Shown: piece by piece, positions 1 through 5,556 of the stretch
Layout: every line of letters begins with the position of its first letter
How positions within the stretch are numbered: the first letter of the stretch is position 1
Program-made: the position numbers and the translations under genes
Origin: Chloroflexota bacterium
GTDB lineage: Bacteria > Chloroflexota > Anaerolineae > Caldilineales > Caldilineaceae
Length of the DNA stretch: 9,711 nt
Assembly (NCBI GenBank): GCA_003577005.1
Contig: QEUW01000303.1
Coordinates: forward strand, 1-9,711
Direction of reading: 5' to 3'
The notes under the pieces: generated by a model
What the model was told of the DNA's origin: nothing
The model's input: only the letters and a program-made list of their open reading frames with translations
The model's database searches: none

Positions 1-1
1 C

Positions 2-2065
2 GACGCTGAGCTAGTAGCGACAACCATCGTGGCCGGACTGGGACTGACCGAGAGCAGCCCAAGGTCGTCTTCTATCCGCCTGGTGGAGGCATTGCGGCGC
101 AAAGAACTGCTGCTGATATTGGATAATTTTGAGCAGGTAACCCCGGCCGCACCGTTGGTCGCCCAATTACTTGAACAGTGCGCCGGGCTGCGGGTGCTCG
201 TCACCAGCAGGGAACCGCTGCGTCTGCGCGCCGAGCAGCGCTTCAAGGTGCCGCCGCTGGAGCCGGCGGCGGCGGTCGAACTCTTTTTGCAACGCGCCCA
301 GGCCATCAACCTCGACTTCACCTTCATGGGCGAGAGCCCCGCCAGCATTGCCGAGATTTGCCTGCGGCTGGACTGTCTGCCACTGGCGATTGAATTGGTC
401 GCCGCCCGCAGCGAACTCTTTACGCCTCGCCAGTTGCTTGACCAGTTGCAGCGAGGGCGCCTGGATCTGTTGGAGGCCGGTGCGGCCGATCTGCCCGACC
501 GTCACCGCACGCTGCGCAATGCTATCGCCTGGAGCTACCGGCTGCTGCTGCCGGCTGCCCGACAATTATTCCGGCAGTTGGGCGTATTTGCCGGTGGGTT
601 CGACCTGGACGCTGCCCGGGCAGTGATAGGGGGTTCGACCGTTGGCGGTGTGTGCCCGCCGGAATCACCCTTTATCAGCACTCTCCAATCGCTCGTCGCC
701 AGCAATTTGCTGGTGCAGCACGATGTGGATGACAGCCGGCGCTATACCTTGTTAGAGACGATCCGCGAGTATGCTCTGGAGCAGGCTACGCTGCATCAGG
801 AAGTAGACGTCGCCCGCAGCCACCATGCGCGCTATTATACAGAGTGGGCCGAGGCGCAAGTGCCGTGGAGTTTCGACCACGTCGAGGGTGTGTGGTGCCG
901 GCGCCTGGAACAGGAACACGAGAACCTGCGCGCCGCCCTGTATTGGTCGCTCCAGACCCAAGGTGAACAGGCGCTCCGTTTGGCCATTGCCCTCTATCCT
1001 TTCTGGGATACACGCGGCTATCAGAACGAAGGCAGCCGCTGGTTGCAGCAGGCATTGGCGCTCAATCCTGCCCCCACCCCACTTCGTGCGCAAGGGCTGC
1101 TGAGGGCTGGCCTCTTTGCCCAACAGCGGATGGACTTTCAACCGGCGGCACAGATGTTAGACGAAGCGCTGGCACTTTTTCGCGTCTCAAATGACCGCAC
1201 CGGAGAGGCCATGACGTTGCGGGCCTGGGGTTGGCTGGCATCAAGCATGAGCGATTCGCCGCGCGCCCGCCGCTACTTTGAACAGAGTTTGCCCATCTTT
1301 CGCAGCCTGAACGACCGGTTGATGGTGGCGACTGTGTTGTCCAACCTGGTTCACGTCTTGAGCTATGCCAGTGCGCCCTACGAGCAAACCCGCGCCTATG
1401 CCGAGGAAAGTCTGGCCATCTTTCGTGAGCTCGGCCAGCCACATGGCATCGCCCTGGCCTTGCGCCAGTTGGGGATCAACGAAACCCTGGCCGGCAACTA
1501 TGCGGCAGCAGTAGCAGCCTGTGCCGAAGCCCTTGCTATCTGGCGCCGGCGGGGAGGAACACGTGAGGTTGCCTGGACACTGGAAATGCTGGGCGAAGCA
1601 TACTGGCTGCTAGGGGATGTCTCCGCCGCGGTCAGCCATTGGCACGAAGCCCTCTCCCTGTTTCAGACAATGGACGAGGAGTTCGGCACGATGGTGTTGT
1701 TCCACCATCTGGGCCAAGTCGAGCGCGCTCAGGGCAATCTGGATCGCGCTGCTCATTACTATGTGTGTGCGCTCCTCTACTTTGGGAAACTGGACACCCT
1801 ATACTTTGTATCCCGCTGTCTGGCGGGCCTGGGTGGAGTGGCGCTGGCCCGTGGGAAAGCGGAGAGGGCAGCGCAGTTGCTGGCCGCGGCCTATCGCATC
1901 TTTGACACGCTGCCCCCGTTCCTGGCCCCGGCCGACCAGGACGACTACACGCGCCTGGTGGACAGCACCCGCACTGCCCTGAGCGAAGCGGGCTTCCATG
2001 TTGCCTGGGAAGCCGGGCGCGAGCTCAGCACCGAACAGGCAATCCTCTTGGGCGAACGTGACTAG
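2..2065 (+). CDS. STAND/NB-ARC ATPase with C-terminal TPR repeats, 5'-truncated by the window
   Basis: Probable signal-transduction ATPase of the STAND class (LuxR/AfsR-like 'predicted ATPase' group), in which an NB-ARC nucleotide switch is coupled to a TPR ligand-sensing tail. The frame is open from base 2, so a GTG at 29 is not taken as the start; the P-loop and any N-terminal effector (BTAD/winged-helix DNA binding, kinase or cyclase) lie upstream of the window. Seen: Walker B-like LLLILDNFE (about 107-140), a sensor strand RVLVTSRE (about 190-214), the GLPL-like CLPLAIEL from 374, and LLETIREYALE near 750 that usually closes the STAND module. From about 900 to 1950 there are roughly seven helical repeats with TPR spacing (A-x-x-x-Y/F, EALALF-type ends). 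The protein ends shortly after the TPRs without a LuxR HTH. Ligand and output are unknown. The family call is firm; a regulatory role is inferred. Confidence 0.85.
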   Translation, partial: DAELVATTIVAGLGLTESSPRSSSIRLVEALRRKELLLILDNFEQVTPAAPLVAQLLEQCAGLRVLVTSREPLRLRAEQRFKVPPLEPAAAVELFLQRAQAINLDFTFMGESPASIAEICLRLDCLPLAIELVAARSELFTPRQLLDQLQRGRLDLLEAGAADLPDRHRTLRNAIAWSYRLLLPAARQLFRQLGVFAGGFDLDAARAVIGGSTVGGVCPPESPFISTLQSLVASNLLVQHDVDDSRRYTLLETIREYALEQATLHQEVDVARSHHARYYTEWAEAQVPWSFDHVEGVWCRRLEQEHENLRAALYWSLQTQGEQALRLAIALYPFWDTRGYQNEGSRWLQQALALNPAPTPLRAQGLLRAGLFAQQRMDFQPAAQMLDEALALFRVSNDRTGEAMTLRAWGWLASSMSDSPRARRYFEQSLPIFRSLNDRLMVATVLSNLVHVLSYASAPYEQTRAYAEESLAIFRELGQPHGIALALRQLGINETLAGNYAAAVAACAEALAIWRRRGGTREVAWTLEMLGEAYWLLGDVSAAVSHWHEALSLFQTMDEEFGTMVLFHHLGQVERAQGNLDRAAHYYVCALLYFGKLDTLYFVSRCLAGLGGVALARGKAERAAQLLAAAYRIFDTLPPFLAPADQDDYTRLVDSTRTALSEAGFHVAWEAGRELSTEQAILLGERD

Positions 2066-2170
2066 CTAAGGTGGGCGCCAAAAGTCGAAGTCGCTTGCAA
2101 CGGCATAGATGAGTAAAGGTGGTTCGCTATCTTCGCCAGGCGAACGTCCCGGTTTGATGCCCGATGCTGA

Positions 2171-2275
2171 CTGGGCCACAGCGCAGTCAAGAACCGTGGA
2201 TCGGCAGAAAGACGCGGATCTGTGCTCGGATGCGAGAATCCGCGCCTTTCTGTAGATCCACGGTTCTGGCCCAGC
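2171..2275. repeat. Imperfect palindromic element, about 105 bp
   Basis: The left arm (2191-2219) and right arm (about 2238-2266) are inverted copies: GAACCGTGGATC at 2191-2202 pairs with GATCCACGGTTC at 2255-2266, followed inward by pairing CAGAAAG and CGCGGAT blocks. The loop is about 17 nt. Outside the main stem, CTGGGCCA (2171-2178) pairs with TGGCCCAG (2267-2274), but on the left side only these blocks are separated by a 12-nt insert (2179-2190). The block order and spacing match the outer arms of the element at 5317-5541. No transposase is nearby, so this is a non-autonomous repeat or a structural element. Confidence 0.75.
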
Positions 2276-2332
2276 CCCCGACCAGTGTGAAGCCTCTCTC
2301 AATCAACGACCCTCCACTCGGCGCCCAAACGA

Positions 2333-2401
2333 AGACTTCCGGGAGGTGGCCGAGTAGCTTCTTCGCCTGACAGGGGTTCCCCGGCCACCTCCCGGAAGTC
2401 T
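2333..2401. repeat. Perfect 20-bp inverted repeat, 29-nt spacer
   Basis: The arms are 2333-2352 and 2382-2401 with no mismatch; the left arm begins AGACTTCCGGGAGG. The spacer is 2353-2381. The stem would be very stable in RNA or as a DNA cruciform. It could act as a bidirectional terminator or mRNA-end stabiliser between two convergent genes, or be a palindromic repeat unit; the sequence alone does not decide. There is no T-run beyond the stem. Confidence 0.85.
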
Positions 2402-2422
2402 AGTACCTGACGGCGCAAATAG

Positions 2423-2494
2423 GTAGGGGTTTGAAGGGCGGCGGAAGCGTTTTCCGGTGTGGAAAGGCTTACTCGCCGCCCTTCAAACCCCTAC
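2423..2494. repeat. Perfect 21-bp inverted repeat with a further paired loop
   Basis: The arms are 2423-2443 and 2474-2494 with no mismatch; the left arm begins GTAGGGGTTTGAAG. The 30-nt spacer pairs further: AAGC (2445-2448) with GCTT (2467-2470), then after one bulged G, TTTTCC (2450-2455) with GGAAAG (2461-2466, one G-T pair), closing on the 5-nt loop GGTGT. The whole is a near-continuous hairpin of about 31 pairs, the strongest fold in the window. Confidence 0.85.
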
Positions 2495-2539
2495 GACGGG
2501 ATTGAGGCCGCGCCGTACTAACCCTACCAGGAAAGCAGC

Positions 2540-2563
2540 TTGTGAGCGGCTTGGAGCTCACAA
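2540..2563. repeat. 8-bp hairpin TTGTGAGC / GCTCACAA
   Basis: The stem is 2540-2547 with 2556-2563 and the loop is GGCTTGGA. It lies about 30 bases beyond the stop of the minus-strand membrane-protein gene, where it could serve as a terminator stem, though no T-run follows on either strand. The arm sequence recurs at 3681-3699 on the other side of the same gene. Confidence 0.6.
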
Positions 2564-2565
2564 CT

Positions 2566-2612
2566 GGGCGCGGGGCAAGTTGCCATCTTGCTCTACGTTG
2601 TCTCCCGCGCCC
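2566..2612. repeat. 9-bp inverted repeat over the 3' end of the membrane-protein gene
   Basis: GGGCGCGGG (2566-2574) pairs with CCCGCGCCC (2604-2612) across a 29-nt spacer. The right arm is inside the coding sequence, about 9 bases before the stop codon as read on the minus strand. It may act as part of the termination region of that gene. Confidence 0.55.
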
Positions 2613-3342
2613 GCCCGGCGCTGAGGAGAAGCCAGCTACTCCACACGAGCCAAAGGATATAGGCGAGTAGCGTCGGCGCCGTATTAGTGGCTGAGAAGCC
2701 TTCAGCACCCAGCACCCAGCCTTGTGCGATGTAAGCGAGGCCGGTCAGCCCCATCAGGTAACCGACTACCCTGGTGACTGGCCTGATCGAGACCATCACG
2801 GTGGCAAAGAGAACAAACGAGAGACCGAGCATAAAACTTTGATAGCTGCGAACCCCCCATTCAAGCCAACGGATCGCTTCAGCGCTCGCAAAGCGCGCCG
2901 CCTTCTCCGAGTCGGGCGCACTCACCCAGGCATCGACGGCCTGTTTGAGGGCAACCCCGTCCACAGCCTGAAGCACACCGTAGAGCGCAAGTGCCACGAT
3001 TGCCGCAACAGATCCAAAGCGAGCCGCCCACCCCGCCACACCGGTTTGGGCGTTGAGCGCATAGAAAAGGACCAGAAGCCCAGCCACGACGATCACCATG
3101 CCTACGAACTGGCCGAGATGGACAGCGGTCCAAATATCACTGCTGGCGTAATCGGCAAACGCAGCCGGGTGGTCATTGGCTTTTTCCCGGTCGGTGTGAA
3201 GGATGCCCACGAGAAAGGTGAACAAGAGCCCGGCCAACAGCAAAGTCGCTGACAGGCGCAACAACGTGCGGTCTACCAAAATGGACCTGGCACTTGCCGG
3301 ATCCAAAGCCGGCATTTGAGTGCGAATTTCATTACCCCACAT
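2593..3342 (-). CDS. Membrane protein of unknown function, six predicted helices
   Basis: A 249-residue integral membrane protein. Likely helices, by hydrophobicity read by eye, are at about 29-48, 73-97, 107-127, 166-188, 192-212 and 222-242. The loop between helices 1 and 2 is polar and carries the pattern LHTDREKANDHPAAFADYA and then HLGQF, which I associate from memory with uncharacterised membrane proteins of actinobacteria and Chloroflexota (possibly DUF4386-like); I assign no function. The start is the ATG at 3342, because GGAGGT sits 8 nt upstream on the minus strand; a frame extending to a TTG at 3375 would place that site inside the gene. It stands alone, convergent with the ATPase gene and divergent from the ABC transporter. 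Palindromes at 3397-3423 may control it. That it is a real gene is fairly sure; its role is not known. Confidence 0.8.
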   Translation of the reverse strand: MWGNEIRTQMPALDPASARSILVDRTLLRLSATLLLAGLLFTFLVGILHTDREKANDHPAAFADYASSDIWTAVHLGQFVGMVIVVAGLLVLFYALNAQTGVAGWAARFGSVAAIVALALYGVLQAVDGVALKQAVDAWVSAPDSEKAARFASAEAIRWLEWGVRSYQSFMLGLSFVLFATVMVSIRPVTRVVGYLMGLTGLAYIAQGWVLGAEGFSATNTAPTLLAYILWLVWSSWLLLSAGRARETT

Positions 3343-3396
3343 GGCAAACACCTCCAGTCTCCTCATAACCGTCAATTAGCCGTGCGACGACGCAGG

Positions 3397-3423
3397 TTGT
3401 TGATGGTCAACAATCTGATCAGA
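3397..3423. promoter_or_regulatory. Two abutting palindromes, candidate operator for the minus-strand gene
   Basis: TTGTTGA (3397-3403) and TCAACAA (3407-3413) form a perfect 17-bp palindrome around TGG, and it is directly followed by the perfect 10-bp palindrome TCTGATCAGA (3414-3423). They lie 55-81 bases upstream of the membrane-protein start. The size fits a dimeric repressor site, but I cannot name the regulator family. Confidence 0.45.
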
Positions 3424-3454
3424 CCCCCGCAATTTTCCTTCTGTGACGACGCTC

Positions 3455-3460
3455 ATTATA
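3455..3460 (-). promoter_or_regulatory. Possible -10 box for the membrane-protein gene
   Basis: On the minus strand this reads TATAAT, a perfect sigma70 -10 hexamer. There is no good -35 hexamer at 16-19 nt spacing and no TGn extension. If real, the transcript would start near 3448 and the palindromes at 3397-3423 would lie in the first 50 nt of the message. Confidence 0.25.
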
Positions 3461-3672
3461 TACGAGCTTCGACCTATCTTGGTAGCTCAGGTTGACACAA
3501 GGCACGTCACAGGCATTGACACAATATGGCCCAGCGCCACCAGAACAGCCTGACCCCTCGTGTTGTCCTTCTATTCGTTGGGGTATAGAGGCCTGTGACG
3601 GGCGTCGTACTGGCCGGTAGACCCTCCGGCATGACCAACTCTTTTGCGGCCAGTGCAACGCCCGCCACGATT

Positions 3673-3708
3673 TTGTGTGGTGTGAGCGGGTGGCTCACAA
3701 ATCACAAA
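3673..3708. repeat. Compound palindrome upstream of the ABC promoter
   Basis: The centre is TGTGAGC (3681-3687), 5 nt, GCTCACA (3693-3699). Outside it TTTGTG (3673-3678) pairs with CACAAA (3703-3708), with an internal mismatch of 2-3 nt on each side. It ends 8 bases before the -35 box at 3717, a usual place for an activator or a second repressor site. It could also fold as a hairpin. Confidence 0.5.
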
Positions 3709-3716
3709 TTGGGGTC

Positions 3717-3745
3717 TTGACAAGGGAACAAGATCATGCTACCAT
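3717..3745 (+). promoter_or_regulatory. Sigma70-type promoter of the ABC transporter operon
   Basis: A perfect -35 hexamer TTGACA (3717-3722) is followed after exactly 17 nt by TACCAT (3740-3745), which matches 4 of 6 bases of TATAAT. Transcription would begin near 3752, giving a leader of about 230 nt before the binding-protein ATG. The operator-like repeats at 3753-3778 start right at this point, which strengthens the call. Confidence 0.6.
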
Positions 3746-3752
3746 ATCCGGC

Positions 3753-3778
3753 AACTGGTTAAGTGGTCTGTACCAGTT
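3753..3778 (+). promoter_or_regulatory. GntR/HutC-like operator
   Basis: TGGTCTGTACCA (3764-3775) resembles the TGGT-N4-ACCA sites of the HutC branch of GntR regulators (DasR/NagR use TGGTCTAGACCA; PhnF uses a similar site). A third half-site, TGGT at 3756-3759, lies exactly 8 bp before the second, and AACTGGT (3753-3759) forms a perfect 7-bp inverted repeat with ACCAGTT (3772-3778). The site covers the expected transcription start, so repression by blocking RNA polymerase is the simplest reading. No GntR gene is in the window. The 8-mer GTGGTCTG at 3763-3770 is repeated at 3796-3803, 33 bp downstream. Confidence 0.55.
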
Positions 3779-3804
3779 TCCCCTCCCTCTATTTTGTGGT
3801 CTGC

Positions 3805-3829
3805 ACGCCCATAGGCTATCACTGGGCGT
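3805..3829 (+). repeat. 7-bp hairpin in the operon leader
   Basis: ACGCCCA (3805-3811) pairs with TGGGCGT (3823-3829) across 11 nt. It lies in the untranslated leader, just after the second GTGGTCTG. It may be a second protein site or an RNA hairpin; there is no T-run, so it is not a plain terminator. Confidence 0.35.
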
Positions 3830-3983
3830 CGTATCGTTGCCGAGCACTGCCGCTCCCCAGACCTTTTCGGCTGCCCGCTATGCGATCCGGTGCAGGTGTC
3901 TTGACAGCCTGGTTGTTTCGATAATCACAGTCTTTTGCCAAGAAATTGTTACTCAACCATTCAACCGAGGAGGAAATTCCACT

Positions 3984-5306
3984 ATGATGCGCGCCACAAA
4001 TTTGTCTCGTCGCGACTTTCTGCGCATGACTGGCTTGACCACAGGGGCACTCGTGGTCGCCGCGTGCGCACCGGTCAGCCCCGGTGGTTCGGGCGCCCCC
4101 GCTGCTGACCAGCCGCCAACCGACCTCGACCTGTCTGACCCGCAAGCCGTGGGCCGCGCCTTGGAAGCTGAAGGCGCCGAAGTCAGTGTCAGCAGTTGGG
4201 GCTTCTCCGGGCTGCCGGAGACCCACTTTGTCACCCGCTTTGCCGAGTACACCAACGAGCTGTACGGCGTGGGCGTCAAACTCAACTGGGTGACCGGCGT
4301 CTTCGACAACGCGCTGCGCGAATTGCCCGTTGCCGGCAAGACGATCAAGGACATCGGCCTCGATGTGGTGGACAAGGAGGAGGAGTCCTTCGACGCCGCC
4401 ATGGCGCTCCAGTGGTATGAGCCGATCAATATGGACCCGTACAAGCCGCTACTGCCCAATCTGGAAGACACGGAGGAGCCTTATCTCTTCCGCGGCAGCG
4501 AAGAGAACGGCGGCGATGTCTATGGCGCCGTCTATCAGGGCTACGAGTGGCTGCAAGCTATCATGCGCAAGGACAAGGTCGACGTCAGCCGCTACGAAGA
4601 CTGGACCGACCTGGCCGACCCTGAATTGCGCGATAAGATCATCGACTACCCCTTCAACGACAGCCGCGGCCACTATGTCTTTGGCGGCTTTGTCAACGAG
4701 CTGGTCAACAAGGGCCAGGTGCCGGGGACGCTCTGGTCGCAAGAGGCGTGGGAAGGCGCCCTCCAGTGGTGGAAGGACAACAGCATGGAGGAGCAGATCC
4801 ATAAGTGGGGCGACATCGGCAACGACCCGGCTATGCGTCTGATGCTCCAGAGCGGCGAGGCGTGGGTCGGCTGCACCTGGGGTGTCTACACCCGCGAACT
4901 GCTGGGCACCGACTGGAACAAGCAAGACGATGTGCTGGCGCCCTTCTATCCCAAATCCGGCATCCTTGCCAATCGCGAGACATTGAGCGCAGTGCGCGGC
5001 GCAGCTCACCCTGTCGCCGCCCGCGTGCTCATCAACTGGATGTTGAGCACCGAATTCAACACCGCCGGCTGGTACAAAGAGGCGCCCGACCAGGAGGCTG
5101 TCAATCGCTGGAATATCACCGAGTCGCAGTTCCTCGTTACCTATGCCGGTGGCTGCCGCCAGGAAACCCGTGACCTGATTCCAGACTGGGCCAAGGCCTA
5201 TCACCCCGAAGACCCCGGTAGCCTGATCATCAAGATCGACTGGCCCTGGTACAACCAGAACGCCGAGTGGATCGCCAAGAGCTACGAGCGGATCGTGCTG
5301 GGGTAA
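3984..5306 (+). CDS. ABC transporter solute-binding lipoprotein (Tat-exported, PotD-like fold class)
   Basis: A 440-residue extracellular solute-binding protein that would deliver ligand to the two permeases encoded downstream. The start is the first of two adjacent ATGs, with GAGGAGG at 3967-3973; the frame continues upstream to 3675, but that part is leader. The N-terminus shows a twin-arginine signal, SRRDFLR at residues 8-14, a hydrophobic stretch, and a lipobox VAAC with Cys28, followed by a Gly/Ala/Pro-rich linker. It is therefore exported folded through Tat and anchored in the membrane by lipid. The mature part has the make-up of a type 2 periplasmic-binding fold of the polyamine/iron/aminoethylphosphonate group, with many Trp and Tyr residues that could line a ligand site. 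The ligand cannot be told from sequence. It is the first gene of the operon, controlled by the promoter and operator at 3717-3778. Confidence 0.88.
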   Translation: MMRATNLSRRDFLRMTGLTTGALVVAACAPVSPGGSGAPAADQPPTDLDLSDPQAVGRALEAEGAEVSVSSWGFSGLPETHFVTRFAEYTNELYGVGVKLNWVTGVFDNALRELPVAGKTIKDIGLDVVDKEEESFDAAMALQWYEPINMDPYKPLLPNLEDTEEPYLFRGSEENGGDVYGAVYQGYEWLQAIMRKDKVDVSRYEDWTDLADPELRDKIIDYPFNDSRGHYVFGGFVNELVNKGQVPGTLWSQEAWEGALQWWKDNSMEEQIHKWGDIGNDPAMRLMLQSGEAWVGCTWGVYTRELLGTDWNKQDDVLAPFYPKSGILANRETLSAVRGAAHPVAARVLINWMLSTEFNTAGWYKEAPDQEAVNRWNITESQFLVTYAGGCRQETRDLIPDWAKAYHPEDPGSLIIKIDWPWYNQNAEWIAKSYERIVLG

Positions 5307-5316
5307 GCAAAGAACT

Positions 5317-5541
5317 ATAGACCGCGGATTGGGCGGATTTGCGCGGATGTCCTTTTAGAACCCACCCGAATAACGGTTGCGGGTCCGACAACTACACCAA
5401 CGAATAATCGTTGTCGCAGAGTTATTCGGATAGGCTCTTAGTACTGGCGAACGCGATTGAAATGGTACCTCCGCCGCGCGCCACAACATCCGGCTCAAAA
5501 ATCTGCGTAGATCCGCCTAATTCGCTTGATCCGCGGTCTAT
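5317..5541. repeat. MITE-like nested palindrome between binding-protein and permease genes
   Basis: The outer arms are 5317-5348 and 5501-5541. ATAGACCGCGGAT (5317-5329) is perfectly matched by its complement at 5529-5541, and further inward GGCGGAT and CGCGGAT-like blocks pair, the right arm carrying about 9 extra nt. Inside, 5355-5374 pairs with 5421-5440 at 16 of 20 positions, including the perfect block CCGAATAAC/GTTATTCGG, and CGACAAC (5386-5392) pairs with GTTGTCG (5410-5416). The element has long imperfect terminal repeats and no coding capacity. No clear target-site duplication is visible. It fills almost the whole gap, ending 15 bases before the permease ATG. Confidence 0.75.
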
Positions 5542-5556
5542 CAGCCTTGATACATC

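Larger units (their letters stand above)
2066..2592. other. Convergent intergenic region full of inverted repeats, no credible gene
   Basis: This gap lies between the 3' ends of two convergent genes. Open frames here (for example 2066-2302 minus and 2164-2370 plus) run through palindrome arms, lack a ribosome binding site, and resemble no family I know, so I call no gene. Besides the repeats listed separately, there is a 6-bp hairpin GTTCGC (2122-2127) with GCGAAC (2140-2145), and TGGGCGCC (2072-2079) has its complement at 2320-2327, which could close a larger structure around the first two hairpins. At least one of the hairpins probably ends transcription of the ATPase gene, but none has a clear T-run. 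Confidence 0.7.
3343..3983. other. Divergent regulatory region between membrane-protein gene and ABC operon
   Basis: This is 641 bases with no credible gene. Minus-strand frames at 3419-3658 and 3507-3698 have no Shine-Dalgarno site and no recognisable domain. Signals listed separately are palindromes at 3397-3423, a TATAAT box on the minus strand (3455-3460), a 37-bp palindrome at 3673-3708, a sigma70-like promoter at 3717-3745 and operator half-sites at 3753-3803. In addition, TTGACACAA occurs twice in direct orientation (3492-3500 and 3516-3524, 24 bp apart), and CGTCACAGGC (3505-3514) has a perfect inverted copy at 3591-3600. I see no known riboswitch or RNA gene in it. Confidence 0.6.

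Noticed and set aside
2164..2370. Small plus-strand frame in the convergent gap (and 2066-2302 on the minus strand)
   Set aside because: Both are open because the palindrome arms lack stops in both directions; no ribosome site and no domain.
2722..3252. Plus-strand frame of 176 residues opposite the membrane-protein gene
   Set aside because: Its composition is polar and repetitive without a domain, and the minus strand gives a clear multi-helix membrane protein with a good ribosome site.
3507..3698. Minus-strand frame of 63 residues starting with GTG (and the overlapping frame 3419-3658)
   Set aside because: No Shine-Dalgarno site, no known domain, and it overlaps promoter and palindrome signals; more likely chance.
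3681..3699. CRP-type site TGTGA...TCACA
   Set aside because: The spacer is 9 nt instead of 6, so it does not fit CRP/FNR-like binding.
3901..3925. Second promoter TTGACA ... GATAAT before the binding-protein gene
   Set aside because: The spacer is only 13 nt, and at 15-18 nt spacing no good -10 hexamer exists. An exact -35 hexamer alone is not enough.
3675..3983. N-terminal extension of the binding protein in the same frame
   Set aside because: It would run through the promoter and operator and place the Tat signal inside the protein; the ATG at 3984 with GAGGAGG is clearly better.
4449..5204. Long minus-strand frame opposite the binding-protein gene
   Set aside because: It is an antisense shadow of a GC-rich gene; the plus-strand protein has signal peptide, lipobox and family features.
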